In this document: piece by piece, positions 30,770 to 39,822 of the stretch
Numbering within the stretch: position 1 is the first letter of the stretch
Layout: the number at the start of each line of letters is the position of its first letter
Assembly: GCF_003096555.1 (NCBI RefSeq)
Contig: NZ_QEKM01000001.1
Span: forward strand, 2,604,001 to 2,668,000
From: Simplicispira sp. 125
Lineage (GTDB): Bacteria; Pseudomonadota; Gammaproteobacteria; Burkholderiales; Burkholderiaceae_C
DNA length: 64,000 nt
Direction of reading: 5' to 3'
Notes under the pieces: model-generated
Told to the model about the DNA's origin: nothing
The model's database searches: none
What the model saw: only the letters and a program-made list of their open reading frames with translations
Made by a program: the position numbers and the translations under genes

Positions 30770-31480
30770 TTAGACGGCCAGCCACTGCGCGAGCAGGCCT
30801 GGGTCGGATTGCAGTTGGGCGGGCGTGCCCTCGAACACGATGCGGCCATGGCCCATCACGCAAACGCGGTCGGACACCTTGAGCGCGATGGCGAGCTTTT
30901 GCTCCACCAGGACCACGGAAACTCCCTGGGCCCGCATGTCGCGGATGCACTCGCCGACCTGGGCCACGATCATGGGCGCGAGCCCTTCGGTCGGTTCATC
31001 GATGAGGATGACCCGTGGGTTGCCCAGGAGGGAGCGGCAGATGGTGAGCATCTGCTGCTCGCCGCCCGACAAGCTTCCGGCGCGCGTGTGGCGCCGCTCC
31101 TTGAGCCGGGGGAAGTAGTCGAACATCTGCTGCACCGTCCAGCGCGGCGCGCCGGGGACAGCAGGTTGCTCACCCATCCGCAGGTTCTCGTCCACCGTGA
31201 GATTGGCGAACACCTCGCGCTCCTCGGGCACGTAAGCCAGGCCCGCGCGGCAGATCCGGCTGGGCGGGGATCCGGCCATCTCCTGACCCGCCAGGCGCAC
31301 GCTGCCCCGGCTGGGCGGAACCAGGCCCATCAGGGCCTTGAGCGTGGTGGACCGCCCCGACCCGTTGCGGCCCAACAGGCTCAGCACCTCCCCTTCGCCC
31401 ACCCCAAAGCCCACGCCCTGCAGGATGTGGCTCTTGCCGTAATAGGCGTGCAGGTCTTCCACCTGAAGCAAGCTGTTCAT
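30770..31480 (-). CDS. livF: Branched-chain-type ABC transporter ATPase (LivF)
   Basis: 236 residues. Second ATPase of the HAAT-type importer with LivG. Walker A reads GRNGSGRST, with Arg in place of the catalytic Lys, a variant I believe recurs in LivF proteins of betaproteobacteria; signature LSGGEQQM and Walker B VILIDEPTEGL are intact, switch region VVLVEQK. Its ATG overlaps the livG stop. In this context the importer probably carries an aromatic or aliphatic acid rather than leucine. Confidence 0.92.
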   Translation of the reverse strand: MNSLLQVEDLHAYYGKSHILQGVGFGVGEGEVLSLLGRNGSGRSTTLKALMGLVPPSRGSVRLAGQEMAGSPPSRICRAGLAYVPEEREVFANLTVDENLRMGEQPAVPGAPRWTVQQMFDYFPRLKERRHTRAGSLSGGEQQMLTICRSLLGNPRVILIDEPTEGLAPMIVAQVGECIRDMRAQGVSVVLVEQKLAIALKVSDRVCVMGHGRIVFEGTPAQLQSDPGLLAQWLAV

Positions 31481-32232
31481 GCGGCGACCTCCTCGCCCAG
31501 ATAGGCCTCCCGCACGCCCCGGTGCTGACGGATCTCCTCAGGAGTTCCGGTAGCAATCACCTGGCCATACACGAGCACGCTGATGCGGTCGGCCAGCTTG
31601 AAGACAACGTCCATGTCGTGTTCTACGATCAGCAGCGCTCGGCCGGCGGTGACCTCGCGGATCAGATGCAGCGTGTAGTCGGTCTCTTCGCTCGACATGC
31701 CCGCCATGGGCTCGTCGAGCAGGATGAGCTGGGGGTCCGACGCCACTGTCATGGCGATCTCCAACGACCGCTGTTCGGAATAGCTGAGGCCGCCTGCGAG
31801 GGTGGCGGAGCGGGTGTGCAGGCGCACCTGCTCGAGCAATCGCTCCGTGGCCTCGCGCACTGCGGGCAACCGGTCGACCCGGCGCCAAAAGGCGGTCGGC
31901 TGCGGATGCTGACGCATCACCGCCAGGCGGACGTTTTCGAACACCGTCAGCTTGGGAAAGATGTTGGTGATCTGGAAGGATCGCGCGAGCCCCAGCCGGT
32001 TCACGCGCTGTGGCGCCCAGCCGGTGATGTCGCACCCCTCAAAGGCGACCGTTCCGGCGGTGGCGCCGAGGTTGCCCGAGATCAGATGGAACAAGGTCGA
32101 TTTTCCAGCGCCATTGGGACCGATCAAGGCGCGGCGCTCGCCGCTTGCCACGTCGAGGTCCACGCCTCGAATGATCTCGGTGTCGCCAAACGACTTGCAC
32201 AGCCCTCGAAGCTGGAGGATGGGCGCGTTCAT
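31477..32232 (-). CDS. livG: Branched-chain-type ABC transporter ATPase (LivG)
   Basis: 251 residues. Walker A GPNGAGKST, signature-like LSYSEQRSLEI (a degenerate LSGGxQ), Walker B LILLDEPMAGM, switch His in LIVEHDMD. The start ATG 32232 overlaps the livM stop; an in-frame extension toward 32616 is a shadow of livM. Partner of LivF. Confidence 0.93.
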   Translation of the reverse strand: MNAPILQLRGLCKSFGDTEIIRGVDLDVASGERRALIGPNGAGKSTLFHLISGNLGATAGTVAFEGCDITGWAPQRVNRLGLARSFQITNIFPKLTVFENVRLAVMRQHPQPTAFWRRVDRLPAVREATERLLEQVRLHTRSATLAGGLSYSEQRSLEIAMTVASDPQLILLDEPMAGMSSEETDYTLHLIREVTAGRALLIVEHDMDVVFKLADRISVLVYGQVIATGTPEEIRQHRGVREAYLGEEVAA

Positions 32233-33455
32233 GTGTGTTCCTCCGTGGTTTTCAGTCGCTTGTTTGCGAAAGCCAGCAAGCCGCCGCCCAGGGTCAGCAA
32301 GCCCAATGGCCAGGCCCAGGTGGTGACGCGGGTCACTTCCCACGTTTCCTTCAACATGGTCACGGGAGGCAGCGCCGCCGCTTGCGCGGCGAGCGCGCGA
32401 TACTCCTGCGAGCACAGGCGCTGCAGCAGTTCGATCAGGAATACTGCACCAGCAGTCAACAGCAGGGCCGCGACGAGCCAGGCGAATAGCAAGGGCACCG
32501 CGCGCGCCGCGCCAAGCCGGCGCACGCGGGCTGCCGCGGCGTCCCACAGGCCGACCAGGCCTTGCGGCATGAACATCATGACCAGCACAAAAAGCACGCC
32601 TTGGTAGAGCAGCCACGCCTGGGTTTTGTCCGACACGGCATATCCGAAGAAGCTCATGAGCGCGGCGCCCAGCGCAGGCCCCAGGAACACGCCGACGCCA
32701 CCGATATAGCTGTTGAGCACCACGCTGGCCGACACGCTCGGATCGAAGACCACATAGTTGGCGGCTTCGTTGGCCAGCACCTGCAGACCGCCTGCCACCC
32801 CGGAGAAAAGGCCGGAGATGGCGAAGGCCGACACGCTGAGCAGGTGCACGTCATAGCCCAGGAAGCGCAGGCGGTGGCTGTTCTCGCGCAGCCCCAGCGT
32901 CAGACGGCCTGCCGGTGTCCGCGTGTGGAAATGCAAGAGCAAGAGGGAGATCAGGACCCAGACCAGCGTGAGGTAATACACCTGGGTGGTGGACCCAAAG
33001 GTGAAGCCCCATGCTGGCATCCGCATGGCAGAGATACCCGATTCACCGCCGAAGAGGCCTTTGAGCTGCGGGGCGAGCGAGTGCAGCAACTCGGCGATGG
33101 CCAGCGTGATCATGGCAAACGCCGTGCCGCTGCGCTGGGTGGCGAACCACCCCGCCACCACGCCGAACGCAAGCCCCGCAACGGCTCCGACCAACGGCAT
33201 CAACGGCGTGGGTAGCAAGCCAGTGCCGCCGAGCGCGTTCATGGCATGGACGGTGGCAAAAGCGCCCACGCCGAAGTAGGCCGCGTGTCCGAAGGAAAGC
33301 ATCCCGGCGCGGCCTGCCAACAGGCTGTAGGCGCTGGCGAACAGGGCGGCGATCAACATCTGCACGGCGGCATTGAGCAGCCCTGCCGACAACAGGACCG
33401 GCAAAGCCGCGAGCAAGGCCACGCCGCCCAACAAGAAAGAGGTTGAGGTACGCAT
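32229..33455 (-). CDS. livM: Branched-chain-type ABC transporter permease (LivM) with extended C-terminus
   Basis: 408 residues, longer than the roughly 320 usual for LivM. The first 300 residues form the standard permease with about eight TMs and the motif YSLLAGRAGMLSFGHAAYFG. The extra C-terminal part holds two further hydrophobic segments (AVPLLFAWLVAALLLTAGAV and WAWPLGLLTLGGGLLAFA) around a Gln/Ala-rich loop. The extension is in frame with no sign of error. Its role is unknown; it may be a fused accessory unit. Confidence 0.9.
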   Translation of the reverse strand: MRTSTSFLLGGVALLAALPVLLSAGLLNAAVQMLIAALFASAYSLLAGRAGMLSFGHAAYFGVGAFATVHAMNALGGTGLLPTPLMPLVGAVAGLAFGVVAGWFATQRSGTAFAMITLAIAELLHSLAPQLKGLFGGESGISAMRMPAWGFTFGSTTQVYYLTLVWVLISLLLLHFHTRTPAGRLTLGLRENSHRLRFLGYDVHLLSVSAFAISGLFSGVAGGLQVLANEAANYVVFDPSVSASVVLNSYIGGVGVFLGPALGAALMSFFGYAVSDKTQAWLLYQGVLFVLVMMFMPQGLVGLWDAAAARVRRLGAARAVPLLFAWLVAALLLTAGAVFLIELLQRLCSQEYRALAAQAAALPPVTMLKETWEVTRVTTWAWPLGLLTLGGGLLAFANKRLKTTEEHT

Positions 33456-33464
33456 TACGAACGA

Positions 33465-34406
33465 TCAGGTTTTGTAGCCCATCAAACCCTGCGGCCGCAG
33501 CAACAGGACGAGCAACATCAAGGCAAATGGCAGCGTGGATGCCAGGCTGGACAACTTGAGCGTGAGCAGACCACCTACCCCTTGGGCCCAGCCTCCCACG
33601 CCCACGAAAGCCAACAGGTCGGCGAGACTGCGGTCGATGCCGACAGCCAGGGAGGTGAGCAAGCCGATCAGCAAGGAGGCCACCATGGCGCCGCCGAGCG
33701 AGCCCAGGCCACCGACGACGACGACGACGAAGACCATCACGCCGATCTCCAGCGCCATGTTCGGGTTGGTGGTGTAGAACGCGCCGGCAATCGCACCAGC
33801 CAGCCCCGCCAATGCCGCCCCCACGCCGAAGACCCCCATGAACACGAACTGCACGTTGTGCCCCAGCGCCTCGACCATGCGCGGCCGGTAGATGGCCGAA
33901 CGCACGATGATGCCCACGCGGGTTCGTGTCAGCAGCAGGTAGAGCAGCGCAAACATCACCAGCGCCACGCCGCCCATCAACAGCCGGTAAAGAGGGTACT
34001 GCTGCCCGCCGAGTGAGAAGGCCGGGCCGTCGAGCACTGCGGGAACCTGGTAGTTGACCGGGAAGTTGCCGAACAGGAGCTTGATCGTCTCGGCCACGAT
34101 GAACGACAGTCCGAAGGTGAGCAGCAGCTCATGCGCGTGGCCGTGGTGATGGACACGCCGCAGGAAGAATCGCTCCACCACCGCGCCGACGCCGCCGGCC
34201 AGCAATGTGGCCACCACGACCGCTAGGCCAAAGCCCAGCAGTCCTTGCAGCGTGTAGGCAAAGTACGCGCCGAGCATGTAGAACGACGCATGGGCGAAGT
34301 TGAGCACCCCCATCATTCCGAACACCAGCGTCAGCCCGGCCGACACCATGAACAGCAGCAGCCCGTAGACGACGCCGTTGAGCAGTGAGAACAGCAAAGT
34401 ATCCAT
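33465..34406 (-). CDS. livH: Branched-chain-type ABC transporter permease (LivH)
   Basis: 313 residues, eight or so TMs. NGVVYGLLLFMVSAGLTLVF at the start and the family loop GVLNFAHASFYMLGAYFAY; VVVVVGGLGSLGGAMVAS late in the protein contacts the ATPases. Nine bases separate it from livM. Forms the translocation path with LivM. Confidence 0.93.
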   Translation of the reverse strand: MDTLLFSLLNGVVYGLLLFMVSAGLTLVFGMMGVLNFAHASFYMLGAYFAYTLQGLLGFGLAVVVATLLAGGVGAVVERFFLRRVHHHGHAHELLLTFGLSFIVAETIKLLFGNFPVNYQVPAVLDGPAFSLGGQQYPLYRLLMGGVALVMFALLYLLLTRTRVGIIVRSAIYRPRMVEALGHNVQFVFMGVFGVGAALAGLAGAIAGAFYTTNPNMALEIGVMVFVVVVVGGLGSLGGAMVASLLIGLLTSLAVGIDRSLADLLAFVGVGGWAQGVGGLLTLKLSSLASTLPFALMLLVLLLRPQGLMGYKT

Positions 34407-34409
34407 GGT

Positions 34410-35645
34410 TCAGGACGGCCGTTGCATCTTGCAGCTGGGCTGCACGGGCATGGCGGCTTCTTCGGCACTGAAGACCTTCACCGGCTTGAAGCCCATGTCC
34501 GTGCCGTCCACCTTGAAGCGGGCATCCTTCGACACGGTGGACACCACCAGCGGCATCAGGATCTGGTGGTCCGCGGCGCGCATGCTGGCCTCGCCCATCG
34601 GGGTCTTGATTCGCACCGTCTCCATCGCGCGGGCGAAGGCATTCACGTTGAGCTTGCCCCCCTCGGGCTTGGTGCGCCGCAAGGCATCGGCCACCATGTC
34701 CATGCCGAACACGGTCTGCGGTTCGACGAACACGGGCGGGCGGCCCATCTTGGCGGAGAAGTCCGCCACGAAGCGCTCACCGTCGGCACCGCCCGCCTCC
34801 CCATTGAAGGCGTGCACGATGAAGTGGCCCAGGGCTGTGTCACCCGCGTTGCTGATGTTGCCCGGCTGATCCAGGAACACCGTGCCGAACGCGGCCTTGA
34901 GGCCCGCGCCCTTGGCCGCCTTCATCATCAACAGCAGATCGTTGGACCAGTTGCCGGTGATCACCGTCTCGGCGCCCGAGCTGCTGATCTTGGCAATGTA
35001 AGGTGCAAAGTCCTGGATCTTGTTGGTGTCGTGCAGGGCCTTCTCCACCACCTGGTAGCCACCCGCCGCAGCGTTATCGACGATGGCGGCCTCCATGTCC
35101 TGGCCCCAGGAGTAGTTCTGGTTGATGGCGTAGACCTTCTTGCCCAGTGCATTGGCCTCCTTCATGCCCTTCACCAGCACCTTGGTGCGCACCTGGGCGT
35201 TGGGGGCCACGCGGAAGTGGTGGAAGTTGCACTTTTCTCCCGTCAGCTCCAGGGCCTCTGCGCCGACGTTGATGTAGACGATTTCCTTGCCGGGATTGCG
35301 CAGGTTGTGCTTGCGCACGTCTTCGGTGATCTGTCCGCCAATCGCGGAAGACGCGCCCTGCACCACGATCTGCACGCCGTCGGCGATGGCGGCCTTGAGC
35401 TTGTCCGAGGCACCGGCGGGCCCCCCTTGGTTGTCGTACTCGACCAGTTGCACCGGCTGACCGTTCCAGCCGCCAGCCGCATTCATCTTGTCGATGGCGA
35501 AGCGCACGCCTGCACGGAACGTCTGTCCCGTCGATGCCTGCGGACCCGAGAGGGTTTCCAGCATGCCGATCTTGACCGTGGTGGCTTGCGCAGCCGAGGC
35601 GATCAGCAGGGCCGCAGGAACAGCGGCAAGGCGAAAAGAAGTCAT
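34410..35645 (-). CDS. Periplasmic substrate-binding protein of LivK/Leu-Ile-Val type
   Basis: 411 residues. Signal peptide (LAAVPAALLIASAAQA), then a Peripla_BP_6 fold: VKIGMLETLSGPQASTGQTF, DNQGGPAGASDKLKAAIADG, VYAINQNYSWGQDMEAA. The Cys in EKCNFHHF and CKMQRPS near the C-terminus may pair. Members of this group in catabolic operons often bind aromatic or aliphatic carboxylates. It is first of the transporter genes, three bases before livH, and delivers the substrate to LivHM. Confidence 0.92.
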   Translation of the reverse strand: MTSFRLAAVPAALLIASAAQATTVKIGMLETLSGPQASTGQTFRAGVRFAIDKMNAAGGWNGQPVQLVEYDNQGGPAGASDKLKAAIADGVQIVVQGASSAIGGQITEDVRKHNLRNPGKEIVYINVGAEALELTGEKCNFHHFRVAPNAQVRTKVLVKGMKEANALGKKVYAINQNYSWGQDMEAAIVDNAAAGGYQVVEKALHDTNKIQDFAPYIAKISSSGAETVITGNWSNDLLLMMKAAKGAGLKAAFGTVFLDQPGNISNAGDTALGHFIVHAFNGEAGGADGERFVADFSAKMGRPPVFVEPQTVFGMDMVADALRRTKPEGGKLNVNAFARAMETVRIKTPMGEASMRAADHQILMPLVVSTVSKDARFKVDGTDMGFKPVKVFSAEEAAMPVQPSCKMQRPS

Positions 35646-35672
35646 GGTTTGTCTCCTGTTGTGGTTGGGGGG

Positions 35673-36464
35673 CTAGAGGTACTCGACGTTGCCGTCCACG
35701 CTGATCACCTGACCCGTCAGGTTGCGCGCGCCCGGCGAACTCAGGAACAGCGCTGTCGCCGCGACGTCGTCGGCGGTGACCATGCGGCGCAGTGAAATCT
35801 TGTCCAGGTACTGTTGGCGCATCGCTTCGGCGCTGATGCCGAGGGACGAGGCGCGCGCCGCGATCACGCTGTCCATGCGGGCGCCCTCGACAACGCCAGG
35901 CAGGATGGCGTTAACCCGGACGCCTTGTGGTCCGAGTTCAATGGCCAGCGATTTGGTCATACCCACGATGGCCCACTTGCTGGCCGCATAAGGCGTACGG
36001 TAGGCATAGCCCAAACGGCCCGCGACCGAGCCCATGGCGATGAGGCACGGGTTCGCGCTGGACGCTTTGAGCAGGGGCACCGCGCGGCGGGCAAAGTGGA
36101 ACTGGCTGTCCAGGTTGACCGCCAGGGTCCGCGCCCAGTGTGCGGGCTCGATCTCATCGATGGGCGCGGTGGGGCCTGCAATCCCGGCGTTGCTCACCAG
36201 CACGTCCAGACCGCCCAGGTGATTACGGACGCCTTCGAACACGGTGTCCACGTCGGAAGACACGGAAGCGTCTGCGGGCGTCCCGGTGAGACCGGGCGTC
36301 TCCTTCAACAAGCGATCCAACGCGGCGCGATCGATGTCGCAGACGTGTACCTGCGCCCCCGCGGCATGGAAGGCACGTGCGACGGCGGCGCCAATGCCAT
36401 TGGCCCCGGCGGTCACCAGTACGCGCAGGTCGGGAACGGGGCGAAGAGAGTCGTGAAGGGCCAT
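35673..36464 (-). CDS. SDR-family oxidoreductase, first gene of the catabolic operon
   Basis: 263 residues. Nucleotide motif TAGANGIG near residue 18, NAGI, and Ser/Tyr/Lys in GSVAGRLGYAYRTPYAASK. Ends in the common GQVISVDGN tail. The ATG at 36464 gives a normal length; a frame opening at 36527 adds an unlikely leader. It is divergent from the PucR-type regulator, so it is probably the first gene of the operon running to the esterase gene at 26423. Confidence 0.9.
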   Translation of the reverse strand: MALHDSLRPVPDLRVLVTAGANGIGAAVARAFHAAGAQVHVCDIDRAALDRLLKETPGLTGTPADASVSSDVDTVFEGVRNHLGGLDVLVSNAGIAGPTAPIDEIEPAHWARTLAVNLDSQFHFARRAVPLLKASSANPCLIAMGSVAGRLGYAYRTPYAASKWAIVGMTKSLAIELGPQGVRVNAILPGVVEGARMDSVIAARASSLGISAEAMRQQYLDKISLRRMVTADDVAATALFLSSPGARNLTGQVISVDGNVEYL

Positions 36465-36636
36465 GGGGAATCGATGAGCAATCAGGGAACTGAAGGCAGT
36501 GTCCGCAATCGATCCGCCGCGAACCATGTGTTATGCACACACAAGAAGGCCCATTGTTATGTAGCGACATCACATACCGCGGGCACATCAGCAAGGCCTA
36601 GCTCTGATACCCTTGGCCTTCGGCACAGGAGTCGCC
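36465..36636. promoter_or_regulatory. Divergent regulatory region of the catabolic operon
   Basis: 172 bp between the first operon gene (minus) and the regulator (plus). Two small dyads are visible: TGTG-n5-CACA at 36527-36539 and ATGT-AGCG-ACAT at 36559-36570. This is where the regulator should act; which dyad, if either, is its site cannot be told. Confidence 0.4.
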
Positions 36637-38574
36637 TTGAAACCCACACCTTTGATCGCGAACACCTTGATTGAGCTGTTGCACCGGGCCGCCCCTGCGG
36701 AAGACTTCGCTCAACAGTTGGCCCAAGCCGAAGCCTTGCCGGCGGGTCGTCCCGACAAGGCAAGCCTGATCGAAACGGTGCGCATGGCCATGGCCGTGCG
36801 CAACCGCATGGAGGTGCTGCAGCAACGCGAGCAGGGCATGGTGGCGTTGATGGAGTCGGCGCAGGATCTCTCTGAACAGCTGGAACTGGCCAGCCTGCTC
36901 GCGGCCATCGTGGACCGAACACGTCGGCTGCTGGGCTCCGACATGGCTTGGATCTCCGAACTGGACGATACCCGTGGCGTTTTCCAAGCATTGACCTCCG
37001 AGGGGGGGCTGACGCGCAGTTCGATGGCGATGTCCATACGCAGCGACAGAGGCGTTGCCAGTGTGGTGATGTCCACCCGCATGCCGTTCACCACACCCGA
37101 CTACCTGCATGACACGCGCTTCAACCACGATCCCCGGTTCGACGACGTTTTTCGCGTCGAGGGCATTTGCGCGCTGGTAGGGGTGCCAGTGATCTGGCAG
37201 GACGAAGTGATCGGTCTGCTGTTCGCGGCCGACCGCTACCCCCGCGTCCACACCACACAAAACATCGCCATCCTGCGTACGCTGGCCACCCACGGCGCTG
37301 TGGCGCTGAAAAACGCACGCGACTTCGAGCGCATCAACATGGCGCTGGGCAAGGCAGACGAGGCGCGTTCTGAACTGGAACGCCATGTGCGGGGAGTCCA
37401 GGCCGCAGCCGACGCGCACGAGGAAATCACCCTGCTGCTGGCACGCGGTGCCTCGCTGGCTACCCTGTGTCAGGCGGTGGCAGGCCTGCTGGGCGGCAGC
37501 CTGCTGGTGCTGGACGAAGTCAACCAGGTCATCAGCCAGGGCGTGGCCGAAGGTTATGACGGCACCGCCGCGCAACGCTACCAACCTCATGGCGAGCGCA
37601 GCGCCGACCTGGCGCGCGCCCTGCGCCAGGCGCGCCTGACCGGGCGTTCTGCCCAGGCCTACGAAGCCGATGGGGAAATCTGCCGCGTCATGCCGGTGAT
37701 CGGCGGCGACGATGCGCTGGGCGCCATCGTGCTGTTCCACCAGAAGCCGCTGGAAGAGGTGGCCGAGCGCACTTTCGAGCGCAGTTCGAGCGTGATCGGT
37801 ATCGTGCTGCTGTCCCAGGAACGCCAGGAGGCCAGCAACCACCGCGACATGTCGGCCTTGATGCGTGCACTGGTCTCACCGCGACAAGATGAGCTGGCCG
37901 TATTGCGCAACCGGGCCGAACGGTTCGGTCTGGATCTCACGCAACCCCTCTCACTCATGATGATCGAGCTCAATGGGCCGAGTGCCGGTTTCGTCTCTCG
38001 GCGGTTGCTCCAGATGCCGGAGAGCCGGCCCTGCCTGATCGACGACATCGATGGCATCGTGGTCGTTCTGTGTTGCACCACCCGCGCACTGGAACTGCGG
38101 CAGGTGCTGTCGCAGTGGATACACCGCGAAGTGGGCAAGGCATACCGCGGCGTGGTCTCGCGGCCTATGACGTCGCCGGCCGAACTGCCCGCAGTGTTTG
38201 CGACGATCAAGCGATCGATGGGCATTCTGCGTCGCCTGGGTCTACAGGAACAGTTCATCAGCCAGAACGAGCTGGCCTTGTACTCCACGCTGTTCGAGAC
38301 CCACGACGCCAGCAGCCTGGAACAGTTTCTCGAGGCCAGCATCGGTCCATTGATCCAGCACGATCGCAAGCGCCACACGGCACTGGCCGCCACTCTGCTG
38401 TGCTTCTTCGACTGCAACCAGAACGCCAGGACCACCGCGCAGCGCCTGGACATCCACGTCAACACGGTGCGCCAGCGGCTGGCCACCATCGAAGGCTTGC
38501 TAGGGCACCTGGGCCATGCGACCCGCGCCCTGGAGATCCATGTTGCTTTGCGGCTCTGGAGCCTCCGTTCATGA
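36637..38574 (+). CDS. GAF-domain PucR/CdaR-type transcriptional regulator
   Basis: 645 residues. N-terminal part with a GAF domain at about 80-240 (LASLLAAIVDRTRRLLGSDM, GVPVIWQDEVIGLLFAADRY), a coiled linker, a second ligand-type region, and the C-terminal PucR helix-turn-helix TAQRLDIHVNTVRQRLATIE. I choose the TTG at 36637 because CAGGAG ends five bases before it; TTG at 36613 is an alternative. Divergent to the ten-gene catabolic operon, so it likely responds to the transported substrate or a CoA-thioester of it. Confidence 0.88.
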   Translation: MKPTPLIANTLIELLHRAAPAEDFAQQLAQAEALPAGRPDKASLIETVRMAMAVRNRMEVLQQREQGMVALMESAQDLSEQLELASLLAAIVDRTRRLLGSDMAWISELDDTRGVFQALTSEGGLTRSSMAMSIRSDRGVASVVMSTRMPFTTPDYLHDTRFNHDPRFDDVFRVEGICALVGVPVIWQDEVIGLLFAADRYPRVHTTQNIAILRTLATHGAVALKNARDFERINMALGKADEARSELERHVRGVQAAADAHEEITLLLARGASLATLCQAVAGLLGGSLLVLDEVNQVISQGVAEGYDGTAAQRYQPHGERSADLARALRQARLTGRSAQAYEADGEICRVMPVIGGDDALGAIVLFHQKPLEEVAERTFERSSSVIGIVLLSQERQEASNHRDMSALMRALVSPRQDELAVLRNRAERFGLDLTQPLSLMMIELNGPSAGFVSRRLLQMPESRPCLIDDIDGIVVVLCCTTRALELRQVLSQWIHREVGKAYRGVVSRPMTSPAELPAVFATIKRSMGILRRLGLQEQFISQNELALYSTLFETHDASSLEQFLEASIGPLIQHDRKRHTALAATLLCFFDCNQNARTTAQRLDIHVNTVRQRLATIEGLLGHLGHATRALEIHVALRLWSLRS

Positions 38575-38649
38575 ACGGTCGTTCCCGCAACGACGCGTTC
38601 GTGAGCAGTGGTCTCCGAGGCCGTGATGCCCCACTGCACATGTCCAGGT

Positions 38650-39117
38650 TCATTCCACCGCCAGCCGTGCCGCTTCAAGGTTCGAATCAAAGACCAGCGA
38701 ACGTGGCCATGCGGGCCAGACAGAACCCAGGCTGGCGCTGTTGGGGTCTCCGTCGCGCGCGAAGCTGCCGATGCTTTGCATCATCTGTGCCGACAGGTCG
38801 AGTCGGCCCGCCCTGTTCACCCGGCTGAACGGGATGGTCGAGTAGAGCGAAGGCCCGAAATTGCCGAAGATGGACGGCAAGTCAAAACTGTGAGCCGCGC
38901 CATAGGCATTGTCAAAAGACGACGGCAGCTCATCCCAGTCGAAACTGGTAGTGCAGACATCGGGCTGGCCGCATCGCCAGCAGGCCAGGGAAAAGTTTGC
39001 TTTCGTCGCGCGTGCTGCCCGCCAACACCGGCACTTTGACGTATCGGCCAGCACGGGTGGCGCCGATGGGATCCGCAGGCGCCATGCACCCATCGGGAAT
39101 CGGGTTGGCAGCCACTA
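38650..39117 (-). pseudogene. Type-B carboxylesterase remnant (C-terminal part, frameshifted)
   Basis: The minus strand encodes RYVKVPVLAGSTRDESKLFP in one frame (about 38980-39110) and, in another frame below about 38960, FDWDELPSSFDNAYGAAHSF, FIGNFGPSLYS-type and LDLSAQMMQSIGSFARDGDP. Together these are the C-terminal third of a carboxylesterase. No N-terminal catalytic Ser region is left. A frameshift or small deletion joins the frames and the 5' end is cut by an IS110 fragment. It may once have belonged to the adjacent catabolic block. Confidence 0.75.
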
Positions 39118-39180
39118 GGTCCAGAGGTGCAGCTGGAATATCCGCTTAGCCAGATCGATGCCCAGAATGTCGATTTCCAT
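39118..39180 (-). mobile_element. IS110-family transposase remnant (first about 20 codons)
   Basis: On the minus strand an ATG at 39180 opens MEIDILGIDLAKRIFQLHLW and stops at once. GIDLAKxxFQLH is the DEDD-transposase start of IS110/IS1111 elements. The rest of the element is missing and the carboxylesterase remnant follows directly. Confidence 0.65.
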
Positions 39181-39241
39181 GATGAACCATCCATTTTCAC
39201 AGATGGTGAAAGACGCTCAGTTTCCTGCGAAGGTGGCATCG

Positions 39242-39279
39242 GGTCCATCTCAGTAGCAGCGGTCCATCTCAGTAGCAGC
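39242..39279. repeat. 19-bp perfect tandem duplication
   Basis: ggtccatctcagtagcagc occurs twice head to tail (39242-39260, 39261-39279), followed by a third partial copy, between the two insertion-sequence remnants. Confidence 0.8.
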
Positions 39280-39287
39280 GGTTCATC

Positions 39288-39807
39288 GTGTCAGATCTGG
39301 CGATAGAAGCGGCCTTCTTTGACACCCCGATCTACCGGGAGTTGGCCGAGCAGATTCTCTGCCACCGTCAACGATCTGCTGGCAGCCCAGGGCTTGCTAC
39401 TCAAGGCAGGCACTGCGGTGGACGCCACCTTGATTGCAGCGCCCAGTTCCACCAAGAACAAGGACAGAAAGCGCGACCCAGAGATGCACTCCAGCCAAAA
39501 GGGCAATGAATGGCACTTTGGCATGGAGGTCCACATTGGTGTGGATACAGACTCGGGATTGGTGCACACCGTTATCGGTACTTCGGGCAACGTAGCGGAC
39601 GTTGTAGAGGGCAACAGCTTGCTGCGCGGAGAGGAAAAAGACGGGTTGTGTGATGCGGGCCATCAAGGCGTGAACAAGCGCCCAGATGCCAGGGCGTGCG
39701 TGACGTGGCACACAGCGATGTGCCCGGGCAAGAGCAAAGAGCTGGACAAGCAAAACAACCCCGTTGACGCGCTGATAGATCAAGTGGAAAAGATCAAGGC
39801 CGATTGA
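39288..39807 (+). mobile_element. IS5-family transposase remnant
   Basis: Fragments of one transposase: MSDLAIEAAFFDTPIYREL, then in another frame VNDLLAAQGLLLKAGTAVDA, MHSSQKGNEWHFGM, VDTDSGLVHTVIGTSGNVAD, EGNSLLRGEEKDGLCDAGHQ and ending NPVDALIDQVEKIKAD. Part of the N-terminal half is deleted between FFDTPIYRE and LAEQIL, one base is inserted near 39358, and the 3' end is cut at 39807. The D of DATLIAAP and the later Asp in CDAGHQG are the DDE positions. Not functional. Confidence 0.82.
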
Positions 39808-39822
39808 ACGCAAATTCTCAGA

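Noticed and set aside
26300..39820. Direct repeats or attachment sites at the borders of the catabolic block
   Set aside because: Only vague similarity (gtaaattcaag and gcaaattctca); no tRNA gene or integrase present.
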